From NCBI GenBank assembly GCA_951799405.1, contig OX637356.1, forward strand, positions 13,105,229-13,169,228: a DNA stretch of 64,000 nucleotides. The letters run 5' to 3'. The position numbers and the translations under genes were made by a program. A model generated the notes under the pieces. It worked only from the letters and a program-made list of their open reading frames with translations, ran no database searches and was not told the origin of the DNA. Positions 53,330-62,559 of the stretch are shown here, one piece after another. Position 1 is the stretch's first letter. Every line of letters begins with the position of its first letter. This DNA is from Agapetus fuscipes (taxonomy: Eukaryota; Arthropoda; Insecta; Trichoptera; Glossosomatidae).

Positions 53330-53545
53330 CGCATTCCCACAAGCAGACATGTATAATTTCGCGCCAACACATGCCGCATGTGGACGTACAATATAAAACC
53401 CCAATCTCAAATGAACATAAGCCCTGCAACTCTTGCAGACTTTCCCTGCAACAGGAGTGACATTGGTAAAGTGAACCATTTTTTACAGTATGGGTGGTTA
53501 GCCTCATATCAACCTATAAGTCAAGGAATACAAATAATTAATTAC
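53330..53545 (-). repeat. S1 repeat with UTR start
   Basis: AAACGCATTCCCACAAGCAG to CCTATAAGTCAAGGAATAC, then an AATTACATTTAAGTATA UTR-like extension. Confidence 0.85.
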
Positions 53546-53633
53546 ATTTAAGTATAACAAACAAACTTATATAAACAAACTTATATAAACAAACGTATAT
53601 AAACAAACACAAAAATTAAACAGTAAAAATTAA

Positions 53634-55277
53634 AATAATAATAATAATAATAATAATTGGACAATTTGTATACAGCGCCGTTTAGTGGCACTAGCCACCC
53701 CAAGGGCGCTTTTATGTGTTGAAGCTTCTGTTAAACAAATGTGTCTTAAGCAACTTCCTGAAACTGCCAACACTGGTCTCTGTTCTCAACTCCAGAGGCA
53801 GACTATTCCAGCAGGATGGACCAGCCGAACTAAAAGCCCTGTCTCCGAAACCAGTTCTGTTCCGTCGAAGAGGCAGTTGAAGCCTGTTTACGGCGTCACT
53901 CTGTGCAGAACGAAGAGTGCATCGTTTTCCACCTATCTGGTCGACTCTGCACAATTCACACAAGTACGATGGGGCAACTCCTCTGAGGGCATTAAAAACA
54001 GAAACACATATTTTGTACTCAATCCTCTCTGGGACTCGCAGCCAATGAAGGCGCCGCAACAGAGGAGAGACATGGTCAGTTTTTCGTCCTCCTAAAAGTA
54101 ATTTGGCTGCAGCATTAAAGACGGACTGCAGTCTAGACTGCTGAAACCTTGGAAGACCCCAGAACAGACCATTGCAATAATCCAGTCTCGACACAACAAA
54201 GGACGCAATGAGAATCTTAGCAGCTTCGGATGTCAAACAGTTTCTGACCCATCTCAACTGCCTCAGGTGAAAAAAACAGGAGCTCACAGTCGAGCTTATT
54301 TGCGTACTCATGGAGAGAGTGTTGTCAAGATGGACCCCAAGAAACTTAATTGAGCTAGATGGATATACATCCAGGCCCATTACTTTAATTGGTGAAGAGC
54401 CAAGCAAGTGTTTCCTACCAGGAGACGACATCCAGATGAATTCTGTCTTGTCTGGATTCATTCTAAGGCGACACCTTGCCATCCACTCAGCCACCACTTC
54501 AATGCACCGGACCATCTCAAGACTACAGGCATCTGTCATAGATGGCTGACAGAAACGACAAAGTAGAATATCATCAGCATAAGAATAGTAGCTGGTGCCG
54601 TTCATCAGTACAGTGCTCTCAAGATCATTTGTGTACAGGGTAAAAAGTAAAGGCCCGAGCACAGATCCCTGAGGCACACCACAGTCCATGGGCATACCTG
54701 ATGACTCACCATCAACATCCACAGTCTGACATCTGCCTTTCAGATATGAAGATAGCAATTTAGATACTCCTCCTCGGACTCCGTACAACCTATCAAGCTT
54801 AGTGATGAGTATACTGTGATCAACAGTGTCGAAGGCAGCGCTCATGTCAAGTACTGCCACCATGGCAAGAGCACCGTCCCCAACCGCAGCTATCACATCA
54901 TTCACAATGCGAAGTAAGGCAGTCTCAGTGGAATGAGCTTTTCTATATGCTGACTGAAACTTAGACAGATATCCGCCTCGCTCCATGTGCTGAGTGAGTT
55001 GCCAAACAACGGCCTTCTCAATAATTTTCGATATAAAAGGAACGGACGACACAGGTCTATAATTTTCCACAGAATCAGCTGGAAGGCTTGATTTTTTGAG
55101 AATTGGTGTAACAATTGATTTTTTAAGTTCCGTGGGAAAAATACACTCTGTAGTGAGAGACTTGTTGACCAATGCTGACAGAATAGGTGCCACCTCACTT
55201 AAGCATCTTTTGACCAGCCATGTTGGAATTGGATCTAGTTTACATTGCTTGTTTGGACAAAAAAACCTACAAAACAT
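53634..55277 (-). mobile_element. 5'-truncated L2/CR1-like LINE with (ATT)n tail
   Basis: The reverse-strand element runs from the RT start (55277) to its 3' UTR (about 53711-53657) and a 7-8 unit ATT array (AAT on the forward strand, about 53634-53656). A microsatellite 3' end, instead of poly(A), is usual in L2/CR1-group LINEs. The truncation point lies next to a family-A LINE end remnant at about 55320-55395. Confidence 0.85.
53712..55277 (-). CDS. Reverse transcriptase ORF of an L2/CR1-like LINE, intact frame
   Basis: 521 aa without a stop, the longest intact frame in the window. In order: KLDPIPTWLVKRC (about residue 13), ENYRPVSSVPFISKIIEK (about 70), FQSAYRKAHSTETALL (about 105), AVLDMSAAFDTVDHSIL (domain A, catalytic Asp about 143), GVPQGSVLGPLLFTLY (domain B, about 202), SYYSYADDILLC (domain C, YADD at about 233), PDKTEFIWMS (D) and IKFLGVHLDNTLS (E). 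The C-terminal part has LHWLRVPERIEYKICVSVFN and SFRKLLKTHLFN near the stop. All RT residues that I can check are present. The N-terminal endonuclease and ORF1 are lost, so the element is 5'-truncated. The encoded start is not native: the frame merely opens at the truncation point. The product would be an RNA-templated DNA polymerase lacking the target-nicking domain. Confidence 0.9.
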   Translation of the reverse strand: MFCRFFCPNKQCKLDPIPTWLVKRCLSEVAPILSALVNKSLTTECIFPTELKKSIVTPILKKSSLPADSVENYRPVSSVPFISKIIEKAVVWQLTQHMERGGYLSKFQSAYRKAHSTETALLRIVNDVIAAVGDGALAMVAVLDMSAAFDTVDHSILITKLDRLYGVRGGVSKLLSSYLKGRCQTVDVDGESSGMPMDCGVPQGSVLGPLLFTLYTNDLESTVLMNGTSYYSYADDILLCRFCQPSMTDACSLEMVRCIEVVAEWMARCRLRMNPDKTEFIWMSSPGRKHLLGSSPIKVMGLDVYPSSSIKFLGVHLDNTLSMSTQISSTVSSCFFHLRQLRWVRNCLTSEAAKILIASFVVSRLDYCNGLFWGLPRFQQSRLQSVFNAAAKLLLGGRKTDHVSPLLRRLHWLRVPERIEYKICVSVFNALRGVAPSYLCELCRVDQIGGKRCTLRSAQSDAVNRLQLPLRRNRTGFGDRAFSSAGPSCWNSLPLELRTETSVGSFRKLLKTHLFNRSFNT

Positions 55278-55674
55278 ATTCTATAAAAAAGTGAAAAATA
55301 TATTTTTTAAAGCCTCAGCCTTAAACGCCAGCATTAGGTACAGATCAACCGACATTTTTTTTGGTCCTTGCATACTACTTTCATTTCAATTAAAAAGCGG
55401 TAAAAATTGTAGAATATCCATACTTCTACACGTAGGTTGTCCAAAACCACTTGCAATAATTGTAATTATTCCTTATAATTTATCGATGTAGTTGCTATAA
55501 ATCCAATCATACGATGCAGTTCGCGAGACCGGTAGTTAGGGTTGGACCGGGAATAGGAGCAATTAACTGTGAATAATAGAAGCAACGTCGCTAATTAGAT
55601 TTTTATCGCGCCCCTAATGAGTCCGCATATCGCCCCCACCCCTAGAGCAGGGGTGTCCAAGCTCGTGTCGTGAG

Positions 55675-56590
55675 AAATCGGTCAAAGAAAACTCGTACAC
55701 AGACAGTTCGTCATAACACATCCACAGGAATCTCGACCATGGTGAAATCGGCCTACGAGATTGCGGTGACAGACAACTTGGTCACAGAAAGCTCAGCATA
55801 GACAGTCACGGGCAAATCAGTTTCAGTTCGGTGACATTGGATCAGTGACAGTGGATCAGTGACAGATGACAGTGGATTGGATTGACGATGGATCTGGGAA
55901 TGGCGGTACACAATGGCATATTGTTACCGACTTTGATGTATGGAAGTGAAGCATGGACAGTGAATGATAGCGAAATGAGTAAAGTATGTACGGTGGAAAT
56001 GAAGCATTTGAGAAGTATGACAGGAAAAACTTTGAGGGATAGAGTTAGGAATGAATGGGTAAAAAAAGAATGTAATTTGAAAGAGGATGTGAAAGTTAAA
56101 GTACAAAAGAATGTGATGAGATGGTTTGGGCATGTGGAAAGAATGAAAGATGATAGACTGACAAAGTATGTATACAAAGAAAGTGTGAAAGGAAAAAGAG
56201 GGAAGGGACGGCCGAGAAAAGTATGGAGTGATCAGATTGAGGAGATTGTGAAAGAATGGGATATACAAAGTGAGCGTAAAAGAAGAAAATGCATGAAAAA
56301 GGTGATGGATATGAAGGAATTGAAAGAGGTATGTCAGGATAGGAAAAAATGGAGGCAACTCTGCAGAGGCTCTGGCCACCCCTAGCGGAATGGCGACAGA
56401 GTTACAGTTACAGTTACAGTTACAGGCAGTTCGTGTACGCGTCTTTTTGGTCAACGACGTTTCGGTCACAAACAACTCGACTATTGATAACTCGGCCACA
56501 GCCACATCGGTCACGGACAATTTGGTCACACAATTGGTTCACAAATTTTCAATCAAGAACATTTTGGTCAAATACAATAAAGATTCCCAG
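55675..56590 (+). repeat. 15-bp minisatellite locus split by a LINE
   Basis: Units such as TCGGTCAAAGAAAAC and TTGGTCACAGAAAGC fill about 55675-55860. TCGGTCACAAACAAC, TCGGCCACAGCCACA and TCGGTCACGGACAAT fill about 56440-56580. They are separated by a family-A LINE end (about 55878-56425), so one array was probably interrupted. Confidence 0.7.
55878..56425 (+). pseudogene. LINE C-terminus (family A), best-preserved copy
   Basis: The frame 55882-56385 reads GMAVHNGILLPTLMYGSEAW, VEMKHLRSMTGKTLRDRVRN, MRWFGHVERMKDDRLTKYVY, KRGKGRPRKVWSDQIEEIV and KWRQLCRGSGHP, then a stop. LxYGSExW, RWFGHVxRM and GRP..xW..(Q/D) are the landmarks of the region after RT in RTE-like LINEs. It is truncated before RT. 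After the stop comes a short UTR and (GTTACA)n at about 56399-56424. Copies of the same end are at 29354, 31558, 33630, 47826 and, with a different S1 tail, at 9355 and 34210. Confidence 0.9.
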
Positions 56591-57425
56591 ACAGTGCCAC
56601 ATGAGTTTCTTTCAATAGATTTGTGAAGAGGAATGCAACACAACAACCTATTTTGCCTGGTTAGAAATATATATTAACATTAATAATTTAATATTTCAAC
56701 GCATAATTAATTTATAGCTACCCAATGACATCTGTTGTGCAAGGATCGAAGTTATTGTCGATAGAACATGACGCAGGTGGGGTTTGAACCAGTGCAGTGT
56801 CAATAACACAAATTGGAGTGCCAACTTCCTTTCGACCATCCCAGCGACAAAAGTACTCGTGTGTATGGCTCTAGAATTGAAAAAAATAGATTCATGCTCC
56901 AGAACACTTGTTCTTTCCACTTTTTTGTGAAAAGACTCATTTTCGCATAACAACGGAACACATTCAAACTCTTGCGGACCACTTTTAGTTCGCGGACCAC
57001 CTTTAGTTCGCGGATCTCTGCTTGGAAATCCCTTCTCTAGAACATATCGCACCCCCAACCCCCAAGAGAGCAATTAAAACATATCCACTACATTATATTC
57101 TCTTCCAAACCAAGCATAAAACTCTAACTGTACTCTCAATAAATAGAGTTCTACTAAAAATGCATGGAAAATAAAATAGCGTTTCTAGTGGGTGTTTAAG
57201 TTTTCATACAGTTTTGGAAAAATTTTACAGTTTAGTAGAATTATTTTTACTAGGGGTATAACAGATAGCAACTCTACTGGAAATTGTTGTATAATCCTAT
57301 TATGACCAGTGATTACACAGTTTTTCTACATTCGAAGGACATTTATGTTTTTTTAATGTCGTTAAGCATTCTAACTGTCTGTTGGGGAGATTGGACCGAT
57401 TTTTATGTGCTTTGCATTGCTTTGA
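56591..57425. other. No supported gene; dispersed repeat at the right
   Basis: A reverse frame (56696-57073) has no motif. TTAGTTCGCGGA occurs twice in tandem (56986, 57004). About 57170-57250 is the dispersed repeat. Confidence 0.3.
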
Positions 57426-57675
57426 TTTAGCTACACGCTGAGAACGGGTGTTGGCAGAGCTCGCTGTAACATGAGGGCCTGGGGAATCCTTCATCAAGAT
57501 GACACCACGCTCTGTGAATGCGGAGCCCAACTGTCAATGGATCATCTTCGGATCTGCCCGGCCTGCCCAACAAGCTGCTCACTGGCCGACCTAATGGAGA
57601 GTAATGGTGAAGCAGTGGATGTTGCCCGACACTGGGCCAGAGTAGTGTAGTGTCTGACAAGAAGAAGAAGATTGC
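57426..57675 (+). pseudogene. LINE C-terminal Cys-rich end
   Basis: Reads SYTLRTGVGRARCNMRAWG, LCECGAQLSMDHLRICPAC, and ARHWARVV before a stop, with a GAAGAAGAAGA tail. The CxCG-x7-H-L-x-x-CP pattern is the C-terminal zinc-knuckle-like motif of many insect LINE ORF2 proteins. No RT part. Confidence 0.8.
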
Positions 57676-57683
57676 TTTGATGA

Positions 57684-58080
57684 TAAGTTAGCTACACATA
57701 TAGTGGTGCTTTTTTTGAGTGAAACCTATTAATTTTACAGATAAGGGGGCCGGTCTCACACCAAACCCTTCTTTTGAAGTGGGTGTTTTCCAGCTCCCGA
57801 GGAGGGTGGTATTCATTTCTCGTGAAGGCTGAGTAAACCTTGCTGGTATTTTTTTGAGTTTAAAATAAACACTGAACCGCACATACTTAAAAAAATGTTT
57901 CACTTTGCTAATGTCACCCCTGTTCCAGGGGAAGTTGCAGGGTTTATGTTTATTTGACGTTTTTATTTTAATTTGTAAGTACCTACACATGCAGCATTTG
58001 TAAGCGCAAACTTACACATGTGTATTGGGCATGCATTCTATATGACTTTTAAATGTTATCTTTGCAATTTCAATTTAAGG
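57684..58080. repeat. Hybrid: reverse S2 fused to forward S1
   Basis: Reverse S2 body (57684-57882, AAATAAACACTGAACC) is directly fused to forward S1 (about 57889-58075). The same junction, inverted, is at 58693-58852. Confidence 0.75.
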
Positions 58081-58577
58081 ATTGTTAAAGATCGCATGAA
58101 AAAGATCAGACGCAAAAATAAACAAAAAAAGTATTTGCAAAATGAAAATAAAGGATTTATTTATAAAAGTTATTTACATCATAAACGGCCATTTTTTTTA
58201 TCATTTTTTACCCGATGATTATCCAGTTTAATTTTATGCAAACAATCGTTTTGTTCAGCGGTGGTTATTAGGGAATTCCCCTAAAGAGAATTTCCCTTCA
58301 CATTCCCGCGGGAAAACTTATTCCCTTTGTAATTCCAGCTTAACGAGACCTCGGAAAAAACACCGAGGTCTGATTTGGGTTATCCAATTCTAATAATGGA
58401 AATTTGGAGTTTGCCATGCGAAAGTCCTTGAATAAGTACTAATTTCCGGATTCCTTTATAATGAAGATGCTTTTGATAGCATCTGGTGGAAAAAAATATT
58501 GCGAAGTAATTGGTACTAGTAAGTGTGCAGTACAACCGGACTATTTTAATATATATCATTAATATTTGCTATACTTT
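58081..58577. other. No supported feature
   Basis: The frame 58018-58218 reads S1 and AT-rich DNA. A small GGGAATTCCC palindrome lies at about 58271-58280. Nothing else. Confidence 0.3.
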
Positions 58578-58689
58578 TGTTATGTCAATGACAAGTGCTA
58601 TAAATGTTAGGTAGGTAGGTGTAGTATAGCTGAGTATAAACGTGTAGTATAGGTGGAATAATTATTATAGGTACCTAGGTTAAAGAGAT

Positions 58690-59337
58690 GTCACAGGGGT
58701 GACATTAGCAAAGTGAAACATTTTTTTAAGTATGGGTGGTTCAGTGTTTATTTCAAACCCAAAAAAGTACCAGCAAGGTTTACTTAGCCTTCACGAGAAA
58801 TGAATACCAGCCTCCTCGTGAGCTGGAAAACTCCCACTTCAAATGAAGAAGAAAAAAATGCATTCTACAGGGACACCTCGGATTTGACTCCTTACTCCTG
58901 AGAAGGCAACTGTCACTTGCGAGATTCATCCTCAAACTTCTTAGGAGTGAGGTTGATTGTGTAGTGTTAAGTGACCGCTTCTTGACGCTCTATGTACCCG
59001 ACTCATTTATCAGAGCCCGGTCGCATAGGCTTTTTAATGTCACCGCGAGCCGAACCAATATTCTTCGCAATTCATTTGTTTCGCGAGCGCAAACGCTCAT
59101 AAACGAATTGATGTCGTCCTCACCACATCTGGATATATTTAATACTAGAATGAATGGACTGATGCGTGAATGGAAGGTTCTGCTAGAAAGACGAATGTTA
59201 GAATAATACACTTATATTGTTTTGATTTTTTTTGCATAAAATATTGTTTTATTTTTATAATACTTGTATTACATTATAACTTTATGGTATCAACTGTCAT
59301 GTTATATTGTTTCAATAAATAACTAAATAAATAAAAA
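58690..59337 (+). mobile_element. LINE insertion with unusually long target duplication and a hybrid 5' end
   Basis: The insert is flanked by 58619-58689 and 59338-59412, direct copies of an LTR segment that differ by one substitution and one 4-bp indel. From the left it holds an S1 piece (reverse, 58693-58742), an S2 body piece (58742-58852) and a Jockey/CR1-type LINE 3' end (58862-59206 coding, then 3' UTR, AATAAATAACTAAATAAATA tail). Confidence 0.75.
58862..59206 (+). pseudogene. Jockey/CR1-type LINE C-terminus
   Basis: Reads LLRRQLSLARFILKLLRSEV (about 58895), LTLYVPDSFIRARSHRLFNV, TNILRNSFVSRAQTLINEL and ends at 59206. It is the same family as, or related to, 20228-21143 and 51815-51975. 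Only the last about 110 codons remain. Confidence 0.8.
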
Positions 59338-59810
59338 GTGTAGTATAGCTGAGTATAGACGTGTAGATAGTATAGGTGGAATAATTATTATAGGTACCTA
59401 GGTTAAAGAGATCATCTAAATTATGTACTCGGAGTCACTAGAAATCATAATCACTATATACTTACTCGAAGCTTTTGGAGCGTTCGAGAGAGTTCTAGCA
59501 AATTGACCTCTAGAGACTACTGTCTTTAGGAGTATATAGGGTGCAAGTCGCCTGCAGGTGAGTCAGTCGAGATACGGCGCTCTGATTGTGAACAAGGAAG
59601 ATAGTGTAAGTGAACCATTTGTGAAATAAATGTGAGTTGTTCAAGAATTGTAAAAATGTAAAAAATAAATATATATTGTTTAATAAATTTAAGTGTAAAA
59701 TAAATATCCATGAAAGAAGACCAGTTTTGTTGATTTAAGGTTTTTTTATGCCTAAAAACACAACACTATCATTAATATATTTTGCTTTCTCAATGTAACA
59801 ATAAATGTAT

Positions 59811-60206
59811 TGTTACGTTTTTACAGTTCGAAAAGTCTTTCAATTAAAAAAACACTGGTCTTTTTTTACAGTTGTTTATTTTACACTTTAAATAATTTAG
59901 TTAATAGTCTCAATTATTCCACTACACTTGGTTTCTGTTCACTGGTCAATGTATTTGTAAAGCTGGCAGGACACTGTAGTGGTAAGAGCTTGAATAATAA
60001 CTGACTTGTTCAAGCAACTTGCACCCTTTTTATACTAAGAGAATCGAATACTGTGGAAGATATTTTGATTGATGCTTCTCGAAATACCTACTTAGCCTAG
60101 AGAATTCTCCACTTATACACAATTATCAATCATACCCACCAATACTTATGAGGATTCTTATAACTATAACTACCCACACTTATTTATATTTCATATTTAC
60201 ATAACA
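59811..60206 (+). mobile_element. Solo LTR (L family), GTAT duplication
   Basis: TGTTACGTTTTTACAG ... TTTACATAACA, 396 bp, with GTAT at 59807-59810 and 60207-60210. It lies only 45 bp from the reverse LTR at 58578-59765. No internal region between them. Confidence 0.9.
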
Positions 60207-60210
60207 GTAT

Positions 60211-60455
60211 ATAAACAGAATGAGAGTGTAGGTATACTGTATACATTAAACGATAACTGGGAAGCAATCTTCTACAGCTAAGTATTCTTCAGTGGTGGTG
60301 ATGAATGGTTGTGGAGCCAGTCGCTAAGCCCGCATGACCGCGACTGTAATCTCTTTTAAAGTTGTTTTCCGAAGTTTGCCATCGCTTCCAGAAAAACAAC
60401 GCCGCTCCATACGGATCACAGATACTGATGCAACTAACAACTAGATGCGCCTATT
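60211..60455. other. No supported feature
   Basis: A GC-richer block around 60300-60440 has no frame or match. Confidence 0.3.
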
Positions 60456-60489
60456 AAATCTAAATCTAAATCTAAGCTGCAAAGATATA

Positions 60490-61131
60490 CGAGGGTAGTT
60501 GAAAAGTCCGGAATGGGCAAGAGACGGCGCGCGAATCGCAAAATTGTTATGATGGTTGACAAGGTGAACTTATTTTAGGTTAGCTGTCAAATTTTCCGAC
60601 AGATACGTCGTACAGTTCTTGTTTACTAGTCAGTTTTGTGAAGCAAGTCAGGCACTTTTGCAAAAATGGGTAAGCACGAATTTCGTGCAGTCATCAAACA
60701 TTTCTGAATCGACGGCGTATTGAAGGAGAAACGGCCTCGTTCGCAGCGAAAAAAAGTGCTCTTCCACCACGACAACGCGCCGGCCCATTCATTCCGAATC
60801 GTCACGGTCAAATTGGTTAAATTGGGCTGCGAGGTAGTGCCGCATCCCCCTACTCTCCAGACCTGGCCCCGTCCGACTTCTTTTTGTTACCAAACATGAA
60901 GACTTGGCTCGGGGGCAAGCGCTTCACGTCAAATGAGGACGCCATCGCCGCCACGAATGCTTATTTTGCAGAGTTCCCGAAATCATATTTTTCTGAGGGT
61001 TTACAAAAGTACGAGCACCGCTTGCAAAAGTGTATTGCCCTACAAGGAGACTACGTTGAAAAATAAAAACAAAAACTTGCTCAATTACTGCGTTTTCATG
61101 CTCATACCGGAAACTTTTCAATCTACCCTCG
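60490..61131 (+). mobile_element. Internally deleted mariner (Tc1/mariner), TA duplication
   Basis: 642 bp. The ends CGAGGGTAGTTGAAAAGTC and its imperfect inverse (...TTTTCAATCTACCCTCG) are flanked by TA at 60488-60489 and 61132-61133 inside S1. The known S1 sequence confirms the site. Full mariners are about 1.3 kb, so about half is missing. Confidence 0.95.
60666..61066 (+). pseudogene. Mariner transposase, deleted and frameshifted
   Basis: An N-terminus (MGKHEFRAVIKHF at 60666, then a stop) is followed in the same frame by KRPRSQRKKVLFHHDNAPAH. The stretch with the helix-turn-helix and the first catalytic Asp is deleted. HHDNAPAH holds the second Asp of the DD34D triad. A 1-base deletion in the HPPYSPD segment (about 60845-60858) then moves the rest (LAPSDFF with the third Asp, KTWLGGKRFTSNEDAIAATN, CIALQGDYVEK) into another frame that ends at 61066. 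It is dead as a transposase. Confidence 0.9.
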
Positions 61132-61345
61132 TACATCATTTAAGGTTCATATTAAACGCATTCCCACAAGCAGACATATATAATTTCGCGCTTACATACC
61201 TTCAATATAAAAAACAAATCTCAAATGAACATAAGCCCTGCAACTCTTGCCGACCTGCCCTGACACAGGGGTTACATTGGCGAAGTGAACCATTTTTTAC
61301 AGTATGGGGGGTCAGCCTCATACCAACCTATTTGTCAAGGATTAT

Positions 61346-61400
61346 TCCATTTCCTCGGTGTAAGGATAGGAAGAAATGGAGTCAGCTAATGGATGGTGGA
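61346..61400 (+). pseudogene. LINE family-A C-terminal scrap
   Basis: KDRKKWSQLMDGGW and a stop, next to the S1 5' end. It may be the upstream coding part of another LINE. Confidence 0.5.
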
Positions 61401-61419
61401 TGGTAAATGGAGTCGGTGT

Positions 61420-61690
61420 TATGGCTGAGGGGGCCAAGTGGGCTTATCTTTCTAGCGTGTTCAGAATAGAACAACGTTGGTTCGATTCCCGTCTGGGTCA
61501 TTTGACCATAACTTTGACCCTGGTTCAACAGATGTTATTGAGTAATTATTAATTAAAAATTCATTCAAATAAACAATAACTAATTATTAATTGATGATAT
61601 TAATACCTGTTTCTGACCAGGCAGAATCGGTTGGTGAATTGAATCCCTCTTCACAAATCTGTTTAAAAAAAAAACATATATTAAAGTTTT
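61420..61690 (+). repeat. Possible third SINE-like family (S3), copy 2
   Basis: B-box match GGTTCGATTCC at 61470-61480, then TTTGACCCTGGTTCAACAGATG. The right part (CCCTCTTCACAAATCTGTTT + A run at 61665-61674) recurs at 17560-17585 and, inverted, at 56618-56637. No clear A box was found. Confidence 0.5.
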
Positions 61691-62150
61691 ATTATCTCTT
61701 TTAAAATTAAAAAAAAAACATTCAGCCAAGGCCCATCTAGTGCTGTAGAGCTTATGATAATCATGGCATATCAGAGCTGTTAAGATTTTCGTATTTTTTT
61801 TTAGTATACTAATATTCAATTTCCAATCTAGACCCTCCATATATATGACAGTCAACCCTTTCCATGCAGGAGGTACTCTGGAACACAGAAAGAGAAGAGA
61901 CACACACGTCTCGTATGGATCGGACCCGCCGAGCAACTTTTAAGTAGTTTCCGAATTGATGCTGTGTGAAAAATTGACGTCGCCGTATTTCCCCGCTGGC
62001 AAAATGACAAAAATAACAGAAATGTTCCGTAACATCCACTCCGACTTGCGCATGCATGGCTGTGAAATTTTTAAGTTTTTGAAAGCGATGGTGGCGAAAT
62101 TTTGCATCGTCGAATAAATAATTATGCATTGAAAATAATTGTTTGAAACA
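61691..62150. other. No supported gene
   Basis: Reverse frames at 61580-61936 and 61809-62129 have no motif that I recognise. Confidence 0.3.
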
Positions 62151-62155
62151 TACTG

Positions 62156-62553
62156 GTCCCTTAGTACGAGTTACTTAGTACGGAAAATATTAAAGCGTGA
62201 TTTCTCCCAAAATCTGCCGTTTCTGTTTCTTATGGGGCTTCCACACGCTTGCCAACCCATCTCAAGTCAAGCGCACAGTGTGTCGTCTAGAACATGCTAG
62301 CTGGACAAAATTTTGTCTAATTGACTAATTTTGTCCAGCTAGCATGTTCTAGACGACACACTGTGCGCTTGACTTGAGATGGGTTGGCAAGCGTGTGGAA
62401 GCCCCATTACACTTTGTGGTCTTAGCAAAATAGTTACAGTGATGAAGAAAATCAAGTTCAAGCAAACAAAAACGGCAGATTTTTGGGGAAATCACTCTTT
62501 AATAATTGCCGATAACTTTACATTACTCAAGTTTTGCAACTCGTACTAAGGGT
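62156..62553. mobile_element. Long-inverted-repeat MITE (copy 2) carrying a foldback
   Basis: Second copy of the 16047-16285 element. The left arm is shortened by a small deletion (GAGTTACTTAGTACGG). Flanks ACTG at 62152-62155 and 62554-62557. The foldback at 62233-62406 interrupts it. Confidence 0.8.
62233..62406. mobile_element. Perfect palindromic element, 80-bp arms, TTA duplication
   Basis: Left arm 62233-62312 (TGGGGCTTCCACACGCTTGC ...), a 14-nt loop, and right arm 62327-62406. I compared all 80 positions and saw no mismatch. TTA is at 62230-62232 and 62407-62409. The host copy without it (16126-16145) reads TTTCTTACACTTT, so the empty site is known. A 3-bp TTA duplication and G-rich termini suggest a PIF/Harbinger-type foldback. 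Confidence 0.95.
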
Positions 62554-62559
62554 ACTGTT

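Larger units (their letters stand above)
58578..59765 (-). mobile_element. Solo LTR (L family), reverse, split by an insertion
   Basis: The reverse strand begins TGTTGTGTTTTTAGGC (59765) and ends with the complement of TGTTATGTCAATG (58578). Flanks CTTT / CTAT match 3 of 4. An insert (58690-59337) flanked by a 71-75 bp direct repeat splits it. Confidence 0.75.
60456..61345 (-). repeat. S1 repeat split by a mariner
   Basis: AAATCT-type tail at 60456-60475 and AAGCTGCAAAGATATA to 60489. S1 resumes at 61132 with TACATCATTTAAGG and runs to CCTATTTGTCAAGGATT. Confidence 0.9.

Noticed and set aside
53138..53507. Reverse frames across 53.1-53.5 kb
   Set aside because: They read S1 and S2 repeat sequence; similar frames recur in every copy of these repeats.
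55924..56529. 201-aa reverse open frame
   Set aside because: Antisense to the family-A LINE C-terminus and the minisatellite; low-complexity and without a motif.
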